Shown one piece after another: positions 9,346 to 19,991 of a stretch of 64,000 bases of DNA. The position numbers and the translations under genes were made by a program. The notes below the pieces were generated by a model. The model had not been told where the DNA came from. It did no database searches and saw nothing but the letters and a program-made list of their open reading frames with translations. This DNA is from Metellina segmentata (Eukaryota; Arthropoda; Arachnida; Araneae; Tetragnathidae). The stretch spans positions 85,968,377-86,032,376 of the forward strand of contig OX375878.1 of NCBI GenBank assembly GCA_947359465.1, read 5' to 3'. Within the stretch, counting starts at the first letter, position 1, and each line of letters opens with the position of its first letter.

Positions 9346-10720
9346 TGGATTGGATTGGATTTATGGCATTGAGTCCTCTTGGGACATATTATGCCAAACT
9401 CAAGATAAAAAGTCTAGTATATATAGTCTAATAATAAAATAGAATGAGTGATGTCATAATAAAATGAGAACTATATAAAATTATACGTGATATATAAACC
9501 CAATGTCATGTAAAAAGTTAAAAATATTTGGATGAGGATTCTCACCAATTATGTCTTCTAAAACCAAGGTATATGAATTAAAATGTTTAAGCCGTCGACT
9601 ATTAAAATGAGAACATTCTGTTAAAATGTGTTTCACTGTTAGTGGGCATATACAGTAATTGCAAATGGGATGATCTTCTCCGAGGAGGAGGTGTCTATGG
9701 GTGATCCTAGTATGTCCAATACGGAGCCGTGTCATTATTACCTGCTGCCTTCTTAAAGGTAGCGATTTCCAGTCGGATACACTTGGTTTGATGGCGTAAA
9801 GTTTATTCTCAGATTGTTCATGCCATTCGTTCTGCCATTTTTCCTCTAAAAACTTGTAAATAAAATATTTTATGTCACGGAAAGGGATAGTATGGTTAAA
9901 ACTATTTACGGCCGATTTGGCAGCTTTGTCGACAATCTCATTTCTCGATATCCCAACGTGAGATGGAATCCAACAAAATACCAGGTTAAAATTTTTGGAT
10001 GAAAGATGATAAATTATTTTCAATGACTCTAAAACAATGGAATGACTGTCATGATCAGGATGTTTCAATGATTGTAAAACGCTTAATGAATCAGTGAAAA
10101 TGATACAGTTTTTATGACAATGATCAGATATATATTTCAATGCTTTATATATGGCCATGATTTCAGAAGTAAAAACAGAACATGAAGAATGAAGTTTAAA
10201 ACTATGAACAGAGTGATTAATAGTGAACGCAGCTCCAACGTAGTTTGCCTTTTTAGATCCGTCCGTATAAATATGAATAAAATTAGAGTATTTTTCTATA
10301 TGGTTTTGAAATAGCTGTTTGTAGATGATATCAGAGGTATCTGATTTGTTGAGAAATTTTGGAATGGGTTTTGAAATTCAAAATCATGATTAAACCAAGG
10401 AGAGAAATAATACAGTTTTTTCTGGGTGACGTCAAGTGAAGAAAGTTCGGATCCGTTCATCGCTTCCAGCATTCTTAAGTGGAATGTAGTGATGAAGGAT
10501 GTTTTAGCTTGATATAGGCGTTTTAAATAAGGACTGTGATGAATGGTATGCAATGGGTGATGAGGGGTTGAGGTAATTCTAAAATAGTACTCCAATGATA
10601 ACAACTGTCGTCTTAAGTCCAGGGAAGGTTCAGACGAGTCTACATATAAACTGCTTATGGGTGAAGTTCTGAAGGCACCAGAACATATACGCAAAGCTGT
10701 GTGGTGGACGGTGTTCAGAC
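9346..10720 (-). mobile_element. RNase H-bearing LINE (Jockey/I-group-like), 5'-truncated, 15-bp TSD
   Basis: Flanked by a perfect 15-bp direct repeat AAGCACTGCAAGGAT (9331-9345 and 10721-10735), which defines the insertion. On the minus strand it runs from the C-terminal part of a reverse transcriptase through an RNase H domain and a CCHC-like knuckle to a 3' UTR ending in (ATCCA)n microsatellite units (about 9346-9362). The 5' end is truncated within RT. Confidence 0.9.
9481..10720 (-). pseudogene. LINE ORF2 C-terminus: RT end plus RNase H domain
   Basis: Minus-strand coding from 10720 down to TAA at 9481-9483. The RT C-terminus (10720 to about 10350) shows the family motif VHHTALRICSGAFRTSP. 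A frameshift between about 10390 and 10340 then moves to the RNase H frame. RNase H acidic residues are all visible: YTDGS (about 10257-10271), the E of FTSEIMAIYKAL (about 10160), the D of IFTDSLSVLQ and the late D of NEIVDKAAKSA. A CNYC...H...C knuckle follows at about 9630-9670. The RNase H part from 10158 to 9483 is open. RNase H in LINEs removes RNA from RNA:DNA hybrids during reverse transcription. Because of the truncation and frameshift the copy cannot move by itself. Confidence 0.88.
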
Positions 10721-11257
10721 AAGCACTGCAAGGATATTCAAACTTGAATTTCTGAAGCTAAGTGAATTGAATAAAATCTTATGCAACCTAAATTTGAAAT
10801 TATATTTAAATACAATATCGCATTTTGCCGAAAATCTTAGACAAACATTAATTATTTATTTTACTAAACAGAAATAATAAGAAATGGGTGCTAATTAAAA
10901 AACTCGCGCATAGTTTTGCAGCACGAATGAATTTTACTGAGAAAAAAGTTCCGAAATGGCAGTCGTTTTAACGGAAAGCATACATTTCGGTTAAAGGGAT
11001 TTACTTTAGTAGATTCTAAATTTCCAAGCACTGCAAGAAAATTCAAACTTGAATTTCTGAAGCTAAGTGAATTGAATAAAATCTAATCCAACCTAAATTT
11101 GAAATCATATTTAAATACAATATCGAATATCGCATTTTGCCGAAAATCTTAGACTAACATTAATTATTTATTTTACTAAACATAAATAATAATAAATGGT
11201 TGCCGATTAAAAAACTCGCGCATAGTTTCGCAGCACGAAAGAATTTTACTGAGAAAA

Positions 11258-12693
11258 TTCTGAAACTTAGACGTATGGGAACTTAAAAACACAACGCAGT
11301 CATTATTCATCTCTATGGAAACGAAACAGCTGTCAAGGTGCAAAATTTACGTAGAGCGCTCTTAAGTACACAAAGTTTAAGAAAGTAAATTTATTCAAAG
11401 GCGGGCACAGAGCTAGTCGATTTCAGCGTCAAGAATTCTAGTTTGCCTTATCTCGGCTTTCCCCGTTGTTTTCATAGTCTAGAATAGCATATTAAAAAGA
11501 AGATGGTGTATACATTTCTACACGTACTGAATTTCGTAATTACACTCTCTATACGTGAAGCTCCATCTAGACGCGACGAGAGTTTTGGAAATAGTTCAGG
11601 GAAAATCTGGAGTCATGTTTTATTTCGTAGGAAATGTTTTGTCACATTTCGCTAAGTATCGAGCATCAGAGAGAACGGTATTTAAATGTAAATTTAAAGG
11701 TTGGGATAAAAAAAATGTTATCCTACTATATAAAAAGCAAACTTTGGATGATGTGAATCCCTTTTTATCTCCTATCATGGATTAAAGTTAAATTCAATAT
11801 TAAAATATTTCACGAGAGAAGCTGCTTGAGTGCGAAAAATGAATATTAAATCATAGCATGGATGTAAGGAAATGAGTAATGCAAGCGATAATACTTATGA
11901 TAAAATAGTTGAAAACGCAAGCGATTTTTATATACAGAAACTCAGCGAAAACGCGCATGCGATAGCACAATTAAATTATTTATAAGTATGTTATTTATAT
12001 TACTGGCAACGCCAATAATATGTTTAATGTTTTAGTTCCATTTAGAATTATTCATTAAGATATAACTTTGAGCTGCGAGTTTAATTATTGAGTTCTAAAT
12101 TACTGAAACAGATGTATTTTTTAATTGCATTTATTAATTGTGACTTACTATTCTGAGTATTTTGAGTTGTAAATATTTATGAGTAATGAAGCATATCAAG
12201 GGAATGTTTCAATACCTACGATTTCTCTACGAAAGATAAGAAGCACTTCAATGAGAGACATTTTAAGTCACTAAACATAGTGTCGGCAATGCTTCTGCGG
12301 CGATGCTTGTTTCCGTGTACGTATTCTGAATCGGACGTCAGTTGCCTTGTTTTTCAAATACGCCAATAAAAAATCCAAATTGAATTTTGACAACAATAAC
12401 TGAGATTTCTAACGTAAACATTAAATGTACAATTTTTTTATCTTCTCACAAAAAAAATCGAAAGAAGCCCTACAGCAAGAGGAAAAAATCTCAAGTGACA
12501 GAGCTAAATCCCATTGTCTTTTTATTTTCAACATAAAAGTTAAAACAATGAATGTTTTTAAGCTTATTGTCTGAAATGTGAAACTAGTATAAGTGATTCA
12601 ATGTTTTCAATTTTTAGCTCATGAATTTAGAATCACGAAATTCGTTCAACCAATAATACTATTGGTTGAACAAATTGAACGTTTCCTTTGACA
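11258..12693. other. AT-rich spacer, no recognised gene
   Basis: A 76-codon open frame at 11555-11785 (+) starts at GTG and contains no recognisable domain. I see no transposon ends. The right border carries the left copy of the hAT target duplication (12694-12701). Confidence 0.5.
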
Positions 12694-12701
12694 GTCTAGA
12701 A

Positions 12702-13775
12702 CAGGGGTGGCCAACCTTTTACATGCCATGCGCCAATTTTATTTCACATACGAGTTCAGATGCGCCATATGTCACGCACCTATTCTACCTACTTACATTC
12801 AAGATTTGGGGTAGGATCTGCTTCACTTAGGGAAAACTAAATTAGCTAATGTGCGTCAGTACATAAGACACGCGTTTATTGGAGCACCAACATACACTAG
12901 TAAGAGATGATATCTTGGACGTGAGGAGGGCGATCGCAGTCATGGAGCCCGCTGATTGTGCTACAGCTGCCATCTCGTTTGGTGAAGATAACTCTGGACC
13001 ACAGTTGACGGATACGATGAGAGAGAGAGAGAGAGAGAGAGAGTGAGAGTGAGAGAGAGAGAGTGAGAGAGAGAGAGAGTGAGAGAGAGAGAGAGATGGA
13101 GCTCCGAGAGCGAGGTCAGGTTGGAACTTGGAGTCGTCTGTTCTCTCTACTTGCTAGAAGGAAACTTGGCATATTCTTAATATATTTTTTATATAAGTAT
13201 ATAAGTATGTTTATGGACATAATTATCATTTTCAAATGATTCAATTGTTGTACGTATTACAGCACATAAACGTTACTTACCATTAATGAGACTTCTGAGC
13301 CTGTTTCGATTTCGCTAGTCTTTTAATGTTTGGGGTAAAATTTGTTACTGAGAGCAGCAGAGAATTATTCAAATTTAAATGAGGTCATTCGCGAAATCGT
13401 TTTGCTTTTAATAAATTCCATGGATGAAAAAGTTTGTTTGTGTATGTGTGTCGTTCCCAAACGACATATTTTTTTTTTTGCAAATTTTCTTAGTTCTGGG
13501 TTTTTTTAATGTTCACAGAAATTAATCAGGTCAAAGGCCATTTAGTTTTGAAAAAATCAAATCTGCTTATCAAATTTCACTTTCAAAAATGGATATGCTT
13601 TTAAAAATTTGTGACGAATTGAGGAGTAAGAAGGGTGTATGAATTGAACTGAGAGCACTCTGATGTTGAAAGTATGAAGATGGATTTAGTTATGGCGCCT
13701 ACTTCAAAAGAATAAGTAGGCGAAAGGATGCAATGCGCCACGTTTGGCGCATGCGCCACAGGTTGGCCAACCCTG
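12702..13775. mobile_element. Non-autonomous hAT-like element with perfect 8-bp TSD
   Basis: Left end CAGGGGTGGCCAACCTTTTA and right end (reverse complement) CAGGGTTGGCCAACCTGTGG form ~16-bp terminal inverted repeats, and both continue into GCGCCA-rich sequence. The flanks carry a perfect direct repeat GTCTAGAA (12694-12701 and 13776-13783). CAGGG ends and an 8-bp duplication are the hallmark of hAT transposons. The 1074-bp interior has no transposase frame and includes a GA microsatellite, so mobility would have relied on a transposase elsewhere. Confidence 0.88.
13019..13095 (+). repeat. (GA)n microsatellite
   Basis: About 77 bp of GA repeats with several GTGA interruptions, inside the hAT-like element. 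Confidence 0.95.
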
Positions 13776-13783
13776 GTCTAGAA

Positions 13784-14819
13784 GTTTACAAAAATTTATC
13801 ACTGACTTTAAGATTAAAATTTTATTCTCTGGTATCTTTTCATATGCTTTGTGCTTATTCATCCTTTACTTTTTTTTCGTCTTGTGCTGTCGTCTTGATG
13901 TTTTCGTGGTTTTCCGACAATTGTGTGACTAAATTTTTCTGAACGATAGTTTGAATAAATATACCGAATAAATAGATAAGTATATTGAAGGACAAATTAA
14001 GTTAACCATTAATTAAACAGGAATCAGCATATAAATTCTGTTTAATTTGTTATATCCCCTTTCAGTTAATTTTGTTGTTTCTGTATTGGTGTTAGTAATT
14101 TTATTGCTTAGATTACATCTAACATAAGCAGTTTTATGTATTATAGACCTATTTAAATGTGTGCAGCGAAATGTACAGAAGCAGGAATTTGTATCGAAAA
14201 AGAATATGAAGTGTATAGGGTGAAATATATTTCTTTCAACTTTAAATTGTATGAAAACGTTTAAGAGAATATTCTATGAATTTTATTAAATATACATCTA
14301 ATTTCAATTGTTCCATTAAGTTTTAGAGATTGTTTGACAGGATTTTCTAAAACCTGTTCTTAATTTCTTCTGAAGATCTGCATATACTGCGTAAAAATGT
14401 TATTCTAAAGATAATTAAAACCATTATTTTTAGATTTATGAAAATAACTTTGTACGCTTCACTGCTAAGTTCCAACGCTTTTATCTCAAAAATGATAATT
14501 TAATAAGCTTTTTTGAATGTGAACGCAATTTCTTTTATCTAGAGATATACATTTCTTTATAAATATAAGAGAATAAGTCAAGAATAATTAGTTTCTAAAT
14601 GATACGACCTGCCTGATAATGGGATTCAAGCTACGAAAAAAAATCGTTTTTTATTGAATGCAAAATATAATAATTGCTTTCGATGATATTAACTTATGAA
14701 ATCTTAAACATCTTCGTAATTTTTATGGCGATAGCTGAAAGAAAAAAACTTTACTTTTCTAGCTAAGAAGTTATCTGATGTGTATTAAATTAAGTTGTAT
14801 TTTATAAGAAATGCATTTA
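13784..14819. other. AT-rich spacer, no recognised feature
   Basis: Just over 1 kb of AT-rich sequence. The only longer open frames at its left edge overlap the hAT end. No repeats shared with other parts of the window were seen. Confidence 0.5.
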
Positions 14820-15082
14820 CACCCCAGCAAGAAAAGTGACACAAGTCAAAAAATAAAAATTTGATGTTATGTCATTGAAAAATATGTATGAGGTGCCCCA
14901 GCGTGTTACATTGCTATTCTATAGAATATAATAGAAGTTATCACCATAAGTACCCCCCTCCCCCTTTCCTAAAATTAAAAAAAAAAGCTTATACTATTGC
15001 AATATAAGTTTTATAGTATCCTTTAAGTTGATGTTTCTCAAATTCTGCAATTTTGAATTGCGTCACTTTTCTTGCCGGGGTG
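14820..15082. mobile_element. MITE with ~25-bp terminal inverted repeats
   Basis: Left end CACCCCAGCAAGAAAAGTGA and right end, reverse-complemented, CACCCCGGCAAGAAAAGTGA match with one difference, and similarity continues for several more bases. The 263-bp interior is non-coding and has a poly-C/poly-T stretch. No convincing target duplication is visible, so the superfamily is left open. Confidence 0.75.
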
Positions 15083-15574
15083 CGATATGTTATGAGGAAT
15101 TTAAAAGAAAAATTAGTGGAAAAGGCATGTAGTAAAGAAAAATACAAAACAAATTGTTTTATAAGTGCTTTTTTAATTCAGTTTAAATTAGAAAAACCTT
15201 TCCATTTTACTTTTATCTATACATTTACAGATTATACCTCCAAACTTTGTAAGAGATAAATTAATTGCTTAAGAATGCATTATACAATGTTGAACAAAAT
15301 ATGCAACCCAAATATCATTAGATAAGTATAGATTTTTCCTGGATTTTGCTAAAACAATCAAAAGGCTTCATATTCTTAGAAGTTTGCTTTCTCTAAAAAA
15401 TAAAATAATTTTTTAAATCTTAAAATTTTTTGCCATTTTTAAGACGATATTTTAAATTAAGTGCTAATTTTTGCTGCAAGTTACCTATCTCTTAAATTTT
15501 TATTAAATAAACATCTGAAAATTGTGTGCATAAATCCAACAATATATTTCTGATGATTTGTGTTGATAATGTCT
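15083..15574. other. AT-rich spacer
   Basis: A 68-codon open frame at 15053-15259 begins inside the MITE and has no recognisable domain. Nothing else was seen. Confidence 0.5.
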
Positions 15575-15697
15575 CCTCCTGCCACGTGGCTTACATGGTG
15601 TTGTCCTAGGATTTTCACCTTCGGGTTTGATCCCAGACCGTCTCCAATAGCACGGTGTATTGCTCCAGTACGACGTTAATTAAAAACCTACCAACCT
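15575..15697 (+). mobile_element. SINE, 3' fragment
   Basis: Matches the 3' body of the SINE at 8173-8496 (GTGTTGTCCTAGGATTTTCA, GGGTTTGATCCCAGACCGTC, CCAGTACGACGTTAATTAAA) and ends in CCTACCAACC, a CTACC-type tail also seen at 54397 and on the minus strand at 50153. Confidence 0.8.
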
Positions 15698-16012
15698 GTC
15701 GCGTGGAACCGCTAGTAGTTAGGAAAAAGGCGTTTGCTCATCGTTCGGTAGCCGATACTGCTTGGTGCACACGAGCTTAGTTTCAGTTCATCGTTTGACG
15801 TATTTGGATAGTTATGAGTTCAACCTCTGAGAAAGCAGCAATGAACAATAGTTTTTGACACTACAATGTTGCATGTCAATCGAAATGTACAGATTGAGTT
15901 TGTAATTGACCCAGAAAGCAAAAGGCAATTTATGGAATACTGTCAATCAGGTTTTTCAAGTATAAAGGAATTCAGAAGATATCATTCAACGCAGAATATT
16001 TCTGGAATCTTA
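15698..16012 (+). other. Unrecognised coding-like fragment interrupted by the Harbinger-like element
   Basis: From ATG 15866 an open frame of 48 codons (VIDPESKRQF, then SGFSSIKEFRRYH) runs up to the left border of the element at 16013. An in-frame stop lies a few codons upstream of the ATG. I do not recognise the peptide; the charged, non-repetitive composition differs from random AT-rich frames, so it may be a remnant of another transposon or gene disrupted by the insertion. Confidence 0.3.
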
Positions 16013-17026
16013 CGGTCATATTCACAAGTCTCGAGTTAACTCGAGCATCAGTTGATCCGCGGGTAAGAGTTAACTCGAGGATCAGTTGATCCGCGGGTAA
16101 GAGTTAACTCGTGGATTATCAAGAACGGTATTCTCAAACGGCGGGTTAGGTGATCCAGGGATTAAAATGAGACGCTTGTTGTGTTTGGCTACTACCGTCT
16201 CCTCACGATCACGTGATATTGGTTTCGACGCCCAAATCTGCATTCATACTGATCAAGCACGTACTTCGCCGTAGAATTGATTCAAAATTGTGATTAAATA
16301 GAACTCATACGGTATTTGAATTTGGGTTTAGGAAAATAAATGCAAAGGTATTTAATCGCAAATTGGATTTTTATGGAAATCTAAATTTTGCAAGAAAGAA
16401 TTGTATACAATGTCTTGACAAATGAATGTAATCCGATTATCTATGTACTGGTCAGTATGGGTATGTGTTGGTGGTGTGAAAAGTAACTTGCACTGTCAAT
16501 TTTCTTTCATTCGTAATAAATCAACAGGATAATTTTTATTCTGCGACGAATTTGCATCTGCCATGGTCATATTCTACCGTTTGCTCTTTCATTGGGTTCT
16601 ACTCTGGTGGACGGAGGTGCCGCCATCTATGTTTTCGCTAAGCTGCTTGTTTACGTTTTCGCTACTACCTTTATTTTAATTTTTCTTTGGAATTTCAATA
16701 AAATTGTTTTCTTTTTAAGCAATATTATGAGGAGATGAGCTGCTATGCAGCAGGTGCTCCGTTATGATACGTCATGTCCAGTCGTCGCAAGAATAATGTA
16801 ATTTTGGGTAAAATAAAATATGTCATCCAATTTTTTTAGCTCGCTTCCTTTGCAAAAAAGATAGTACTGCGCATGCGTTAAATGTAACTAGCCGATTTCG
16901 GAGGATGAAAATATAACACCGAAACGGCAGTTTAAACCACAGATCAGGCATTGTGAATACGGTTTTTTCGATAACCCGTGGATTATCGTTAAACCGCAAG
17001 TTAACTCGGACTTGTGAATACGGCCG
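16013..17026. mobile_element. Non-autonomous PIF/Harbinger-like element with TTA TSD
   Basis: Left end CGGTCATATTCACAAGTCTC and right end, reverse-complemented, CGGCCGTATTCACAAGTCCG form terminal inverted repeats continuing into GAGTTAACT. The flanks are TTA (16010-16012) and TTA (17027-17029); a 3-bp TTA/TAA duplication is diagnostic of PIF/Harbinger. The 1014-bp interior has no transposase or Myb-like frame. Subterminal repeats are described separately. Confidence 0.82.
16035..16115 (+). repeat. Subterminal tandem repeats of the Harbinger-like element
   Basis: Three successive copies of a ~36-bp unit beginning GAGTTAACTCGAG and running through ATCAGTTGATCCGCGGGTAA; the third is partial and becomes GAGTTAACTCGTGGATTATC. 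The unit contains the palindromes GAGTTAACTC and, in part, CTCGAG. Similar GTTAACTCGG and GATAACCCGTGGATTATCG are near the right end. Repeated subterminal motifs are often transposase binding sites; that role is an inference. Confidence 0.8.
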
Positions 17027-17194
17027 TTAGTCTGATGTTATATTGTTAGCCTTCTTTTTTTCCAAGGTTATTTTTATGAATCTCATCTTTTAACTTACAC
17101 AAATTACGCCGCTTAAACCACATCCATATAATCTGTTCTACATACACATGTTTTTAAAATCTACTTTTCTTAGATTACGTTACTTAAACTTTTT

Positions 17195-17287
17195 ATTTAT
17201 GTCCATTGACTTTAATTATGTCTTGTGTTTGGCATAATTTGACTGTTTTTGACCTTGAGGCCATAAAACCCAAACCAACCAGCCTTC
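17195..17287 (+). mobile_element. LINE 3' tail fragment
   Basis: TCTTGTGTTTGGCATAATTT, then GACCTTGAGGCCATAAAACC and CAAACCAACC. This matches the 3' terminal layout of the LINE ends near 5040-5106 and 7081-7138. No coding sequence remains. Confidence 0.55.
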
Positions 17288-17875
17288 AACACAGATAATC
17301 ATGATCACTGGTTTTAGGAACACAAGAGGCATGGCTTGTGCAAAATTTCTATATAAGGAAACGATGATGAATTTAGAAAGGTATTGCGAAACTTTTCGAG
17401 AACTCAAACAACGTATCACCAGAATCGTGCCTTTAAAAGAAGACTTTTCTTTTATATTCGACGCACTATATAGCCGTAAACAAACGATGGAACAGTGACA
17501 AGACTGAAATTCATGTGTTCCACACCCTCCTTACAGCCCAGGTTTGGCAAGTCCAACTTCTGTTTGTTTAAAAAAACTGAGAGACGTTGAAAGGTCGACA
17601 TATTTATTAGGATGCCGAAGTTAAGGTTGCTCCGCTGAAAAACATATCAAACCACCAACTTCTTCATGGACCGAATGAAAAAGTGGATTATGCGTTTGAA
17701 AAAATGTGGAGCATAAAAAATGGTTACTATATCGAAACGTACTAATATGAAGTTTAAGAAAAATAAATTTCCTTCGTTTTGAAACGACTTTCATTATTTT
17801 ATTTTGCCGGATACTATTTTTATACGATTGAGACTAAACTTATCGACCACACATACACAACACTAGTTTTCTGCA
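17288..17875. other. Unassigned spacer
   Basis: Contains a 65-codon open frame at 17301-17498 (+) with no recognisable motif. The segment 17560-17800 has a coding-like texture with several stops (for example MKFKKNKFPSF near 17750), which could be a decayed transposon, but I cannot name the family. Confidence 0.35.
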
Positions 17876-17938
17876 AGGTAATTAAATTTACGTTGTACTG
17901 GAGCAACAAAACGGTCTATTGATGACCGTATATCTTAA
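17876..17938 (-). mobile_element. SINE, short 3' fragment
   Basis: Minus-strand match to the SINE 3' end: TTTACGTTGTACTGGAGCAA, CAAAACGGTCTATTGATGAC on the plus strand. Confidence 0.6.
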
Positions 17939-18059
17939 CTCTACTGGTGGCCTATGCGATGAAGACTACCCTCAATGCGTGATGGAAAAACCTGTTCTTG
18001 ACTGTCACCAGTTCTAAGCAAAGAGCGATTTGTTTTTCCAACCTGGATCTTCGTTCTCT

Positions 18060-18152
18060 TGGAGTAATAGGGTATGTCTCGACTCTGTATATCGTCGTTA
18101 TCTAAACTAACCTGGTTATGGACGAGATATCTCGTCGAAACTCCTTGGAGGG
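18060..18152. mobile_element. TTAA-type palindromic MITE, copy b (partial)
   Basis: Contains the perfect palindrome GACGAGATATCTCGTC (18121-18136) followed by GAAACTCCTTGGAGGG, the usual right end of the family. The left part is shortened or decayed. It lies only ~50 bp beyond the polyadenylation signal of the CSGALNACT gene, so it may sit at or just past the transcript end. Confidence 0.6.
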
Positions 18153-18198
18153 CTGGGATCCGCTTAAATAATGAGCAAATAAAATACAAAAGAAAACT

Positions 18199-18204
18199 TT
18201 TTAT
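18199..18204 (-). promoter_or_regulatory. Polyadenylation signal AATAAA of the CSGALNACT gene
   Basis: Minus-strand AATAAA 54 nt after the stop codon, followed by T-rich and GT-containing sequence (TTTTCTTTTGTATTTTATTT). The position is consistent with a short 3' UTR. Confidence 0.6.
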
Positions 18205-18257
18205 TGACAGAAGCTCTCTGGATAGAAATATAATTTCATAACAGACAGTACATTTGA

Positions 18258-19931
18258 TTATGCAACACTTATTTCCACTTGTTTTGTGACAGCGTCCGCT
18301 GTAGTCGTATCCACCGACACCTTTTCCTCCCTCTTTTTCAGCTCTTCTCTAAACGCTAACAACCCGAGTTGCGCGTGCGACGCTTCACTCAAAGCTCGAG
18401 ACCTCAGACAAGCTCTTTGTTGGTCCACCGACAGAGATCGGGAATCACATTTCTTTTCGTGCCACAAGTGGAAGATGCCCGGATCAGTCGACCGCACCAC
18501 CATCAACTTACTGCGCACGTACTTCCGATACAGCATGACATCTTCCCCGCCCCAGCCTACAATGTCCTCATCGAAACCTTTAATACTCAGGAAATCACTT
18601 CTGTACTGACAAGTCATCCCGTATCCGAAGTCCCTCCAGAAGCCAGTGTCTCGGGAAATCAACAGCTGCTCGGATTCGCTCGGCACGTCTTTTCCCTGAA
18701 GGGAGTACACAATGGAAGGATTGAAAAGACTGAAAACAATCGGGTAGTAGACTTTCTTACCGGGCTCGGTGTTGAGGCGGCATCTTTCTAAGAATTTGGT
18801 CGAAAATATGACATCGACATCGCACATGAAGAGTATGACGTCCCCTTTGGTCCAATGGTGGGCCCCCACTTGAAGGCCCTTGCCCCTCGAAAACGTGTCG
18901 TTCAACGTTAGCAGTTTGAAATTGCGGAACTTGGTGTCCTTCGAGATTTTAGTTAGTATTTGCTGAACATCGAGTAGACCGTCCAGGCCGAAATAGACCA
19001 CGGTTAAAAATATCCGCTTGTCGTGTCGGATCCCAACTTTGACAAACTTGTCCATGAAGTTTCGGAATTTGTCGATCCTACCGGAGAGGGGCAGTATAAC
19101 GTTTATCAGACGTTTCGCCGTCTTCTCCGCCTCGTCCGCCACTAGCTGAATCGGGGCAAAAGGCCTCATCAATGAGAGGGTCCTGTATGTCCTGGACACA
19201 TTACGTTCTCGAAAATACAGCGAATAATGTGTTCCGGTGGTTGGATCGTTCCTGAAGACCCCCTCCACGAAATCATCCACGGTGTACCTGTACTTCCCCT
19301 GTCTGTCTTTGTTCACAATCTCCAGAGCCCGAACAAACACTTCCAGCAGGTCCTTTCTCCTGTACCCGATGGGTTTTTCGACCACCCTCTTACCCAGTCC
19401 CAAGTCGACGGGATATACTCTGCTGAAGGTGAAGTGTGAAAAGGGAAGGACCTCGTACTCGTTGTTCAACTGCACTCCAGATTTCAGTTCTGCGGTTGCT
19501 ATCTGCTTCTCGATGTACTCCCCGCATTCTTCCACACCCAGAAGGTTGTGTGATGCTGCGCTCTTCACGGGTATGGGCTGGATGTCGTCGCTCAGCTTCT
19601 GGAAGGACTCGAGCTTCCTCTTCAGCTCGGCGATCTCGTTCTGCAGTCGCTGGGTCTCGATCTTGTGTTCGTCGTCCTTCTTCCTCGCCGCCTCGTCCCC
19701 GTCCTCGTCGCTGTTGCCGAGGTGGTAGAGGGAACTCCCCGTGTCCGGCGACATGGGACCCGAAGCGGAACTCTCGACGCGCAGCTCCTCGTCCAGCTTG
19801 AGCCCGCAGCGGCCGATGAGGATCACGGAGACCACGGAGATGGAGAAGAGGACGAGCACGATTCTACTGGCCAGTCTCATGGTTGTCGAGCATCGGGAGT
19901 GTCCGCAGCCATCACTCAGGCTTAAGGTCAT
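18258..19931 (-). CDS. CSGALNACT: Chondroitin sulfate N-acetylgalactosaminyltransferase
   Basis: A Golgi type II membrane glycosyltransferase that transfers GalNAc from UDP-GalNAc to the glucuronic acid of the linkage tetrasaccharide and/or growing chain, starting chondroitin sulfate synthesis. The 557-codon frame shows a short cytoplasmic tail, a signal anchor (residues ~22-41), a coiled-coil stem (~83-115) and a C-terminal GT domain from ~180. Seen there: metal-binding DVD (371-373) after [21 protein letters not shown] (431-447), WGGED (460-464, probable catalytic acid region) and FHLWHEKKC (487-495, histidines expected to bind the metal). N-glycosylation sequons are at N244 and N344. Vertebrate family members are ~530-545 residues, so this is full length. 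M1 and M18 are possible starts; M18 directly precedes the anchor. A 3' splice site lies at 19990-19991 in the 5' UTR, so the coding region is in one exon. Its GC content is far above that of its surroundings. CHPF/CHSY relatives have two GT domains; this has one. Confidence 0.95.
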   Translation of the reverse strand: MTLSLSDGCGHSRCSTTMRLASRIVLVLFSISVVSVILIGRCGLKLDEELRVESSASGPMSPDTGSSLYHLGNSDEDGDEAARKKDDEHKIETQRLQNEIAELKRKLESFQKLSDDIQPIPVKSAASHNLLGVEECGEYIEKQIATAELKSGVQLNNEYEVLPFSHFTFSRVYPVDLGLGKRVVEKPIGYRRKDLLEVFVRALEIVNKDRQGKYRYTVDDFVEGVFRNDPTTGTHYSLYFRERNVSRTYRTLSLMRPFAPIQLVADEAEKTAKRLINVILPLSGRIDKFRNFMDKFVKVGIRHDKRIFLTVVYFGLDGLLDVQQILTKISKDTKFRNFKLLTLNDTFSRGKGLQVGAHHWTKGDVILFMCDVDVIFSTKFLERCRLNTEPGKKVYYPIVFSLFNPSIVYSLQGKDVPSESEQLLISRDTGFWRDFGYGMTCQYRSDFLSIKGFDEDIVGWGGEDVMLYRKYVRSKLMVVRSTDPGIFHLWHEKKCDSRSLSVDQQRACLRSRALSEASHAQLGLLAFREELKKREEKVSVDTTTADAVTKQVEISVA

Positions 19932-19991
19932 CGAGGGCGTTTTAAAAGTGGACGTTCCATGTCCCGCGTTGCGCTCAGCCTATGTTGACCT
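19932..19991 (-). promoter_or_regulatory. 5' UTR start of the coding exon and 3' splice site
   Basis: On the minus strand TTTCCTTTGTTTTCAG (AG at 19991-19990) is a polypyrimidine tract and acceptor, followed by ~58 nt of 5' UTR to the first ATG. This implies at least one upstream non-coding exon at higher coordinates. No donor or first exon could be fixed by eye. Confidence 0.7.

Larger units (their letters stand above)
9246..11257 (+). repeat. 310-bp tandem duplication, first unit split by a LINE
   Basis: Unit 1 is 9246-9345 plus 10736-10944; unit 2 is 10945-11257. Both start AAAGTTCCGAAAYGGCAG and run through GGTTAAAGGGATTTACTTTAG, CCAAGCACTGCAAG, TTCAAACTTGAATTTCTGAA and CTCGCGCATAGTTTYGCAGC to GAATTTTACTGAGAAA. 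They are very similar. Unit 1 is interrupted by the minus-strand LINE at 9346-10720, so the duplication either preceded that insertion or the second unit arose from an uninterrupted allele. No coding is evident. Confidence 0.85.

Noticed and set aside
18286..19925. Plus-strand open frames up to 163 codons opposite the CSGALNACT exon
   Set aside because: They are shadows of a GC-rich conserved gene on the other strand; no similarity or start context of their own.
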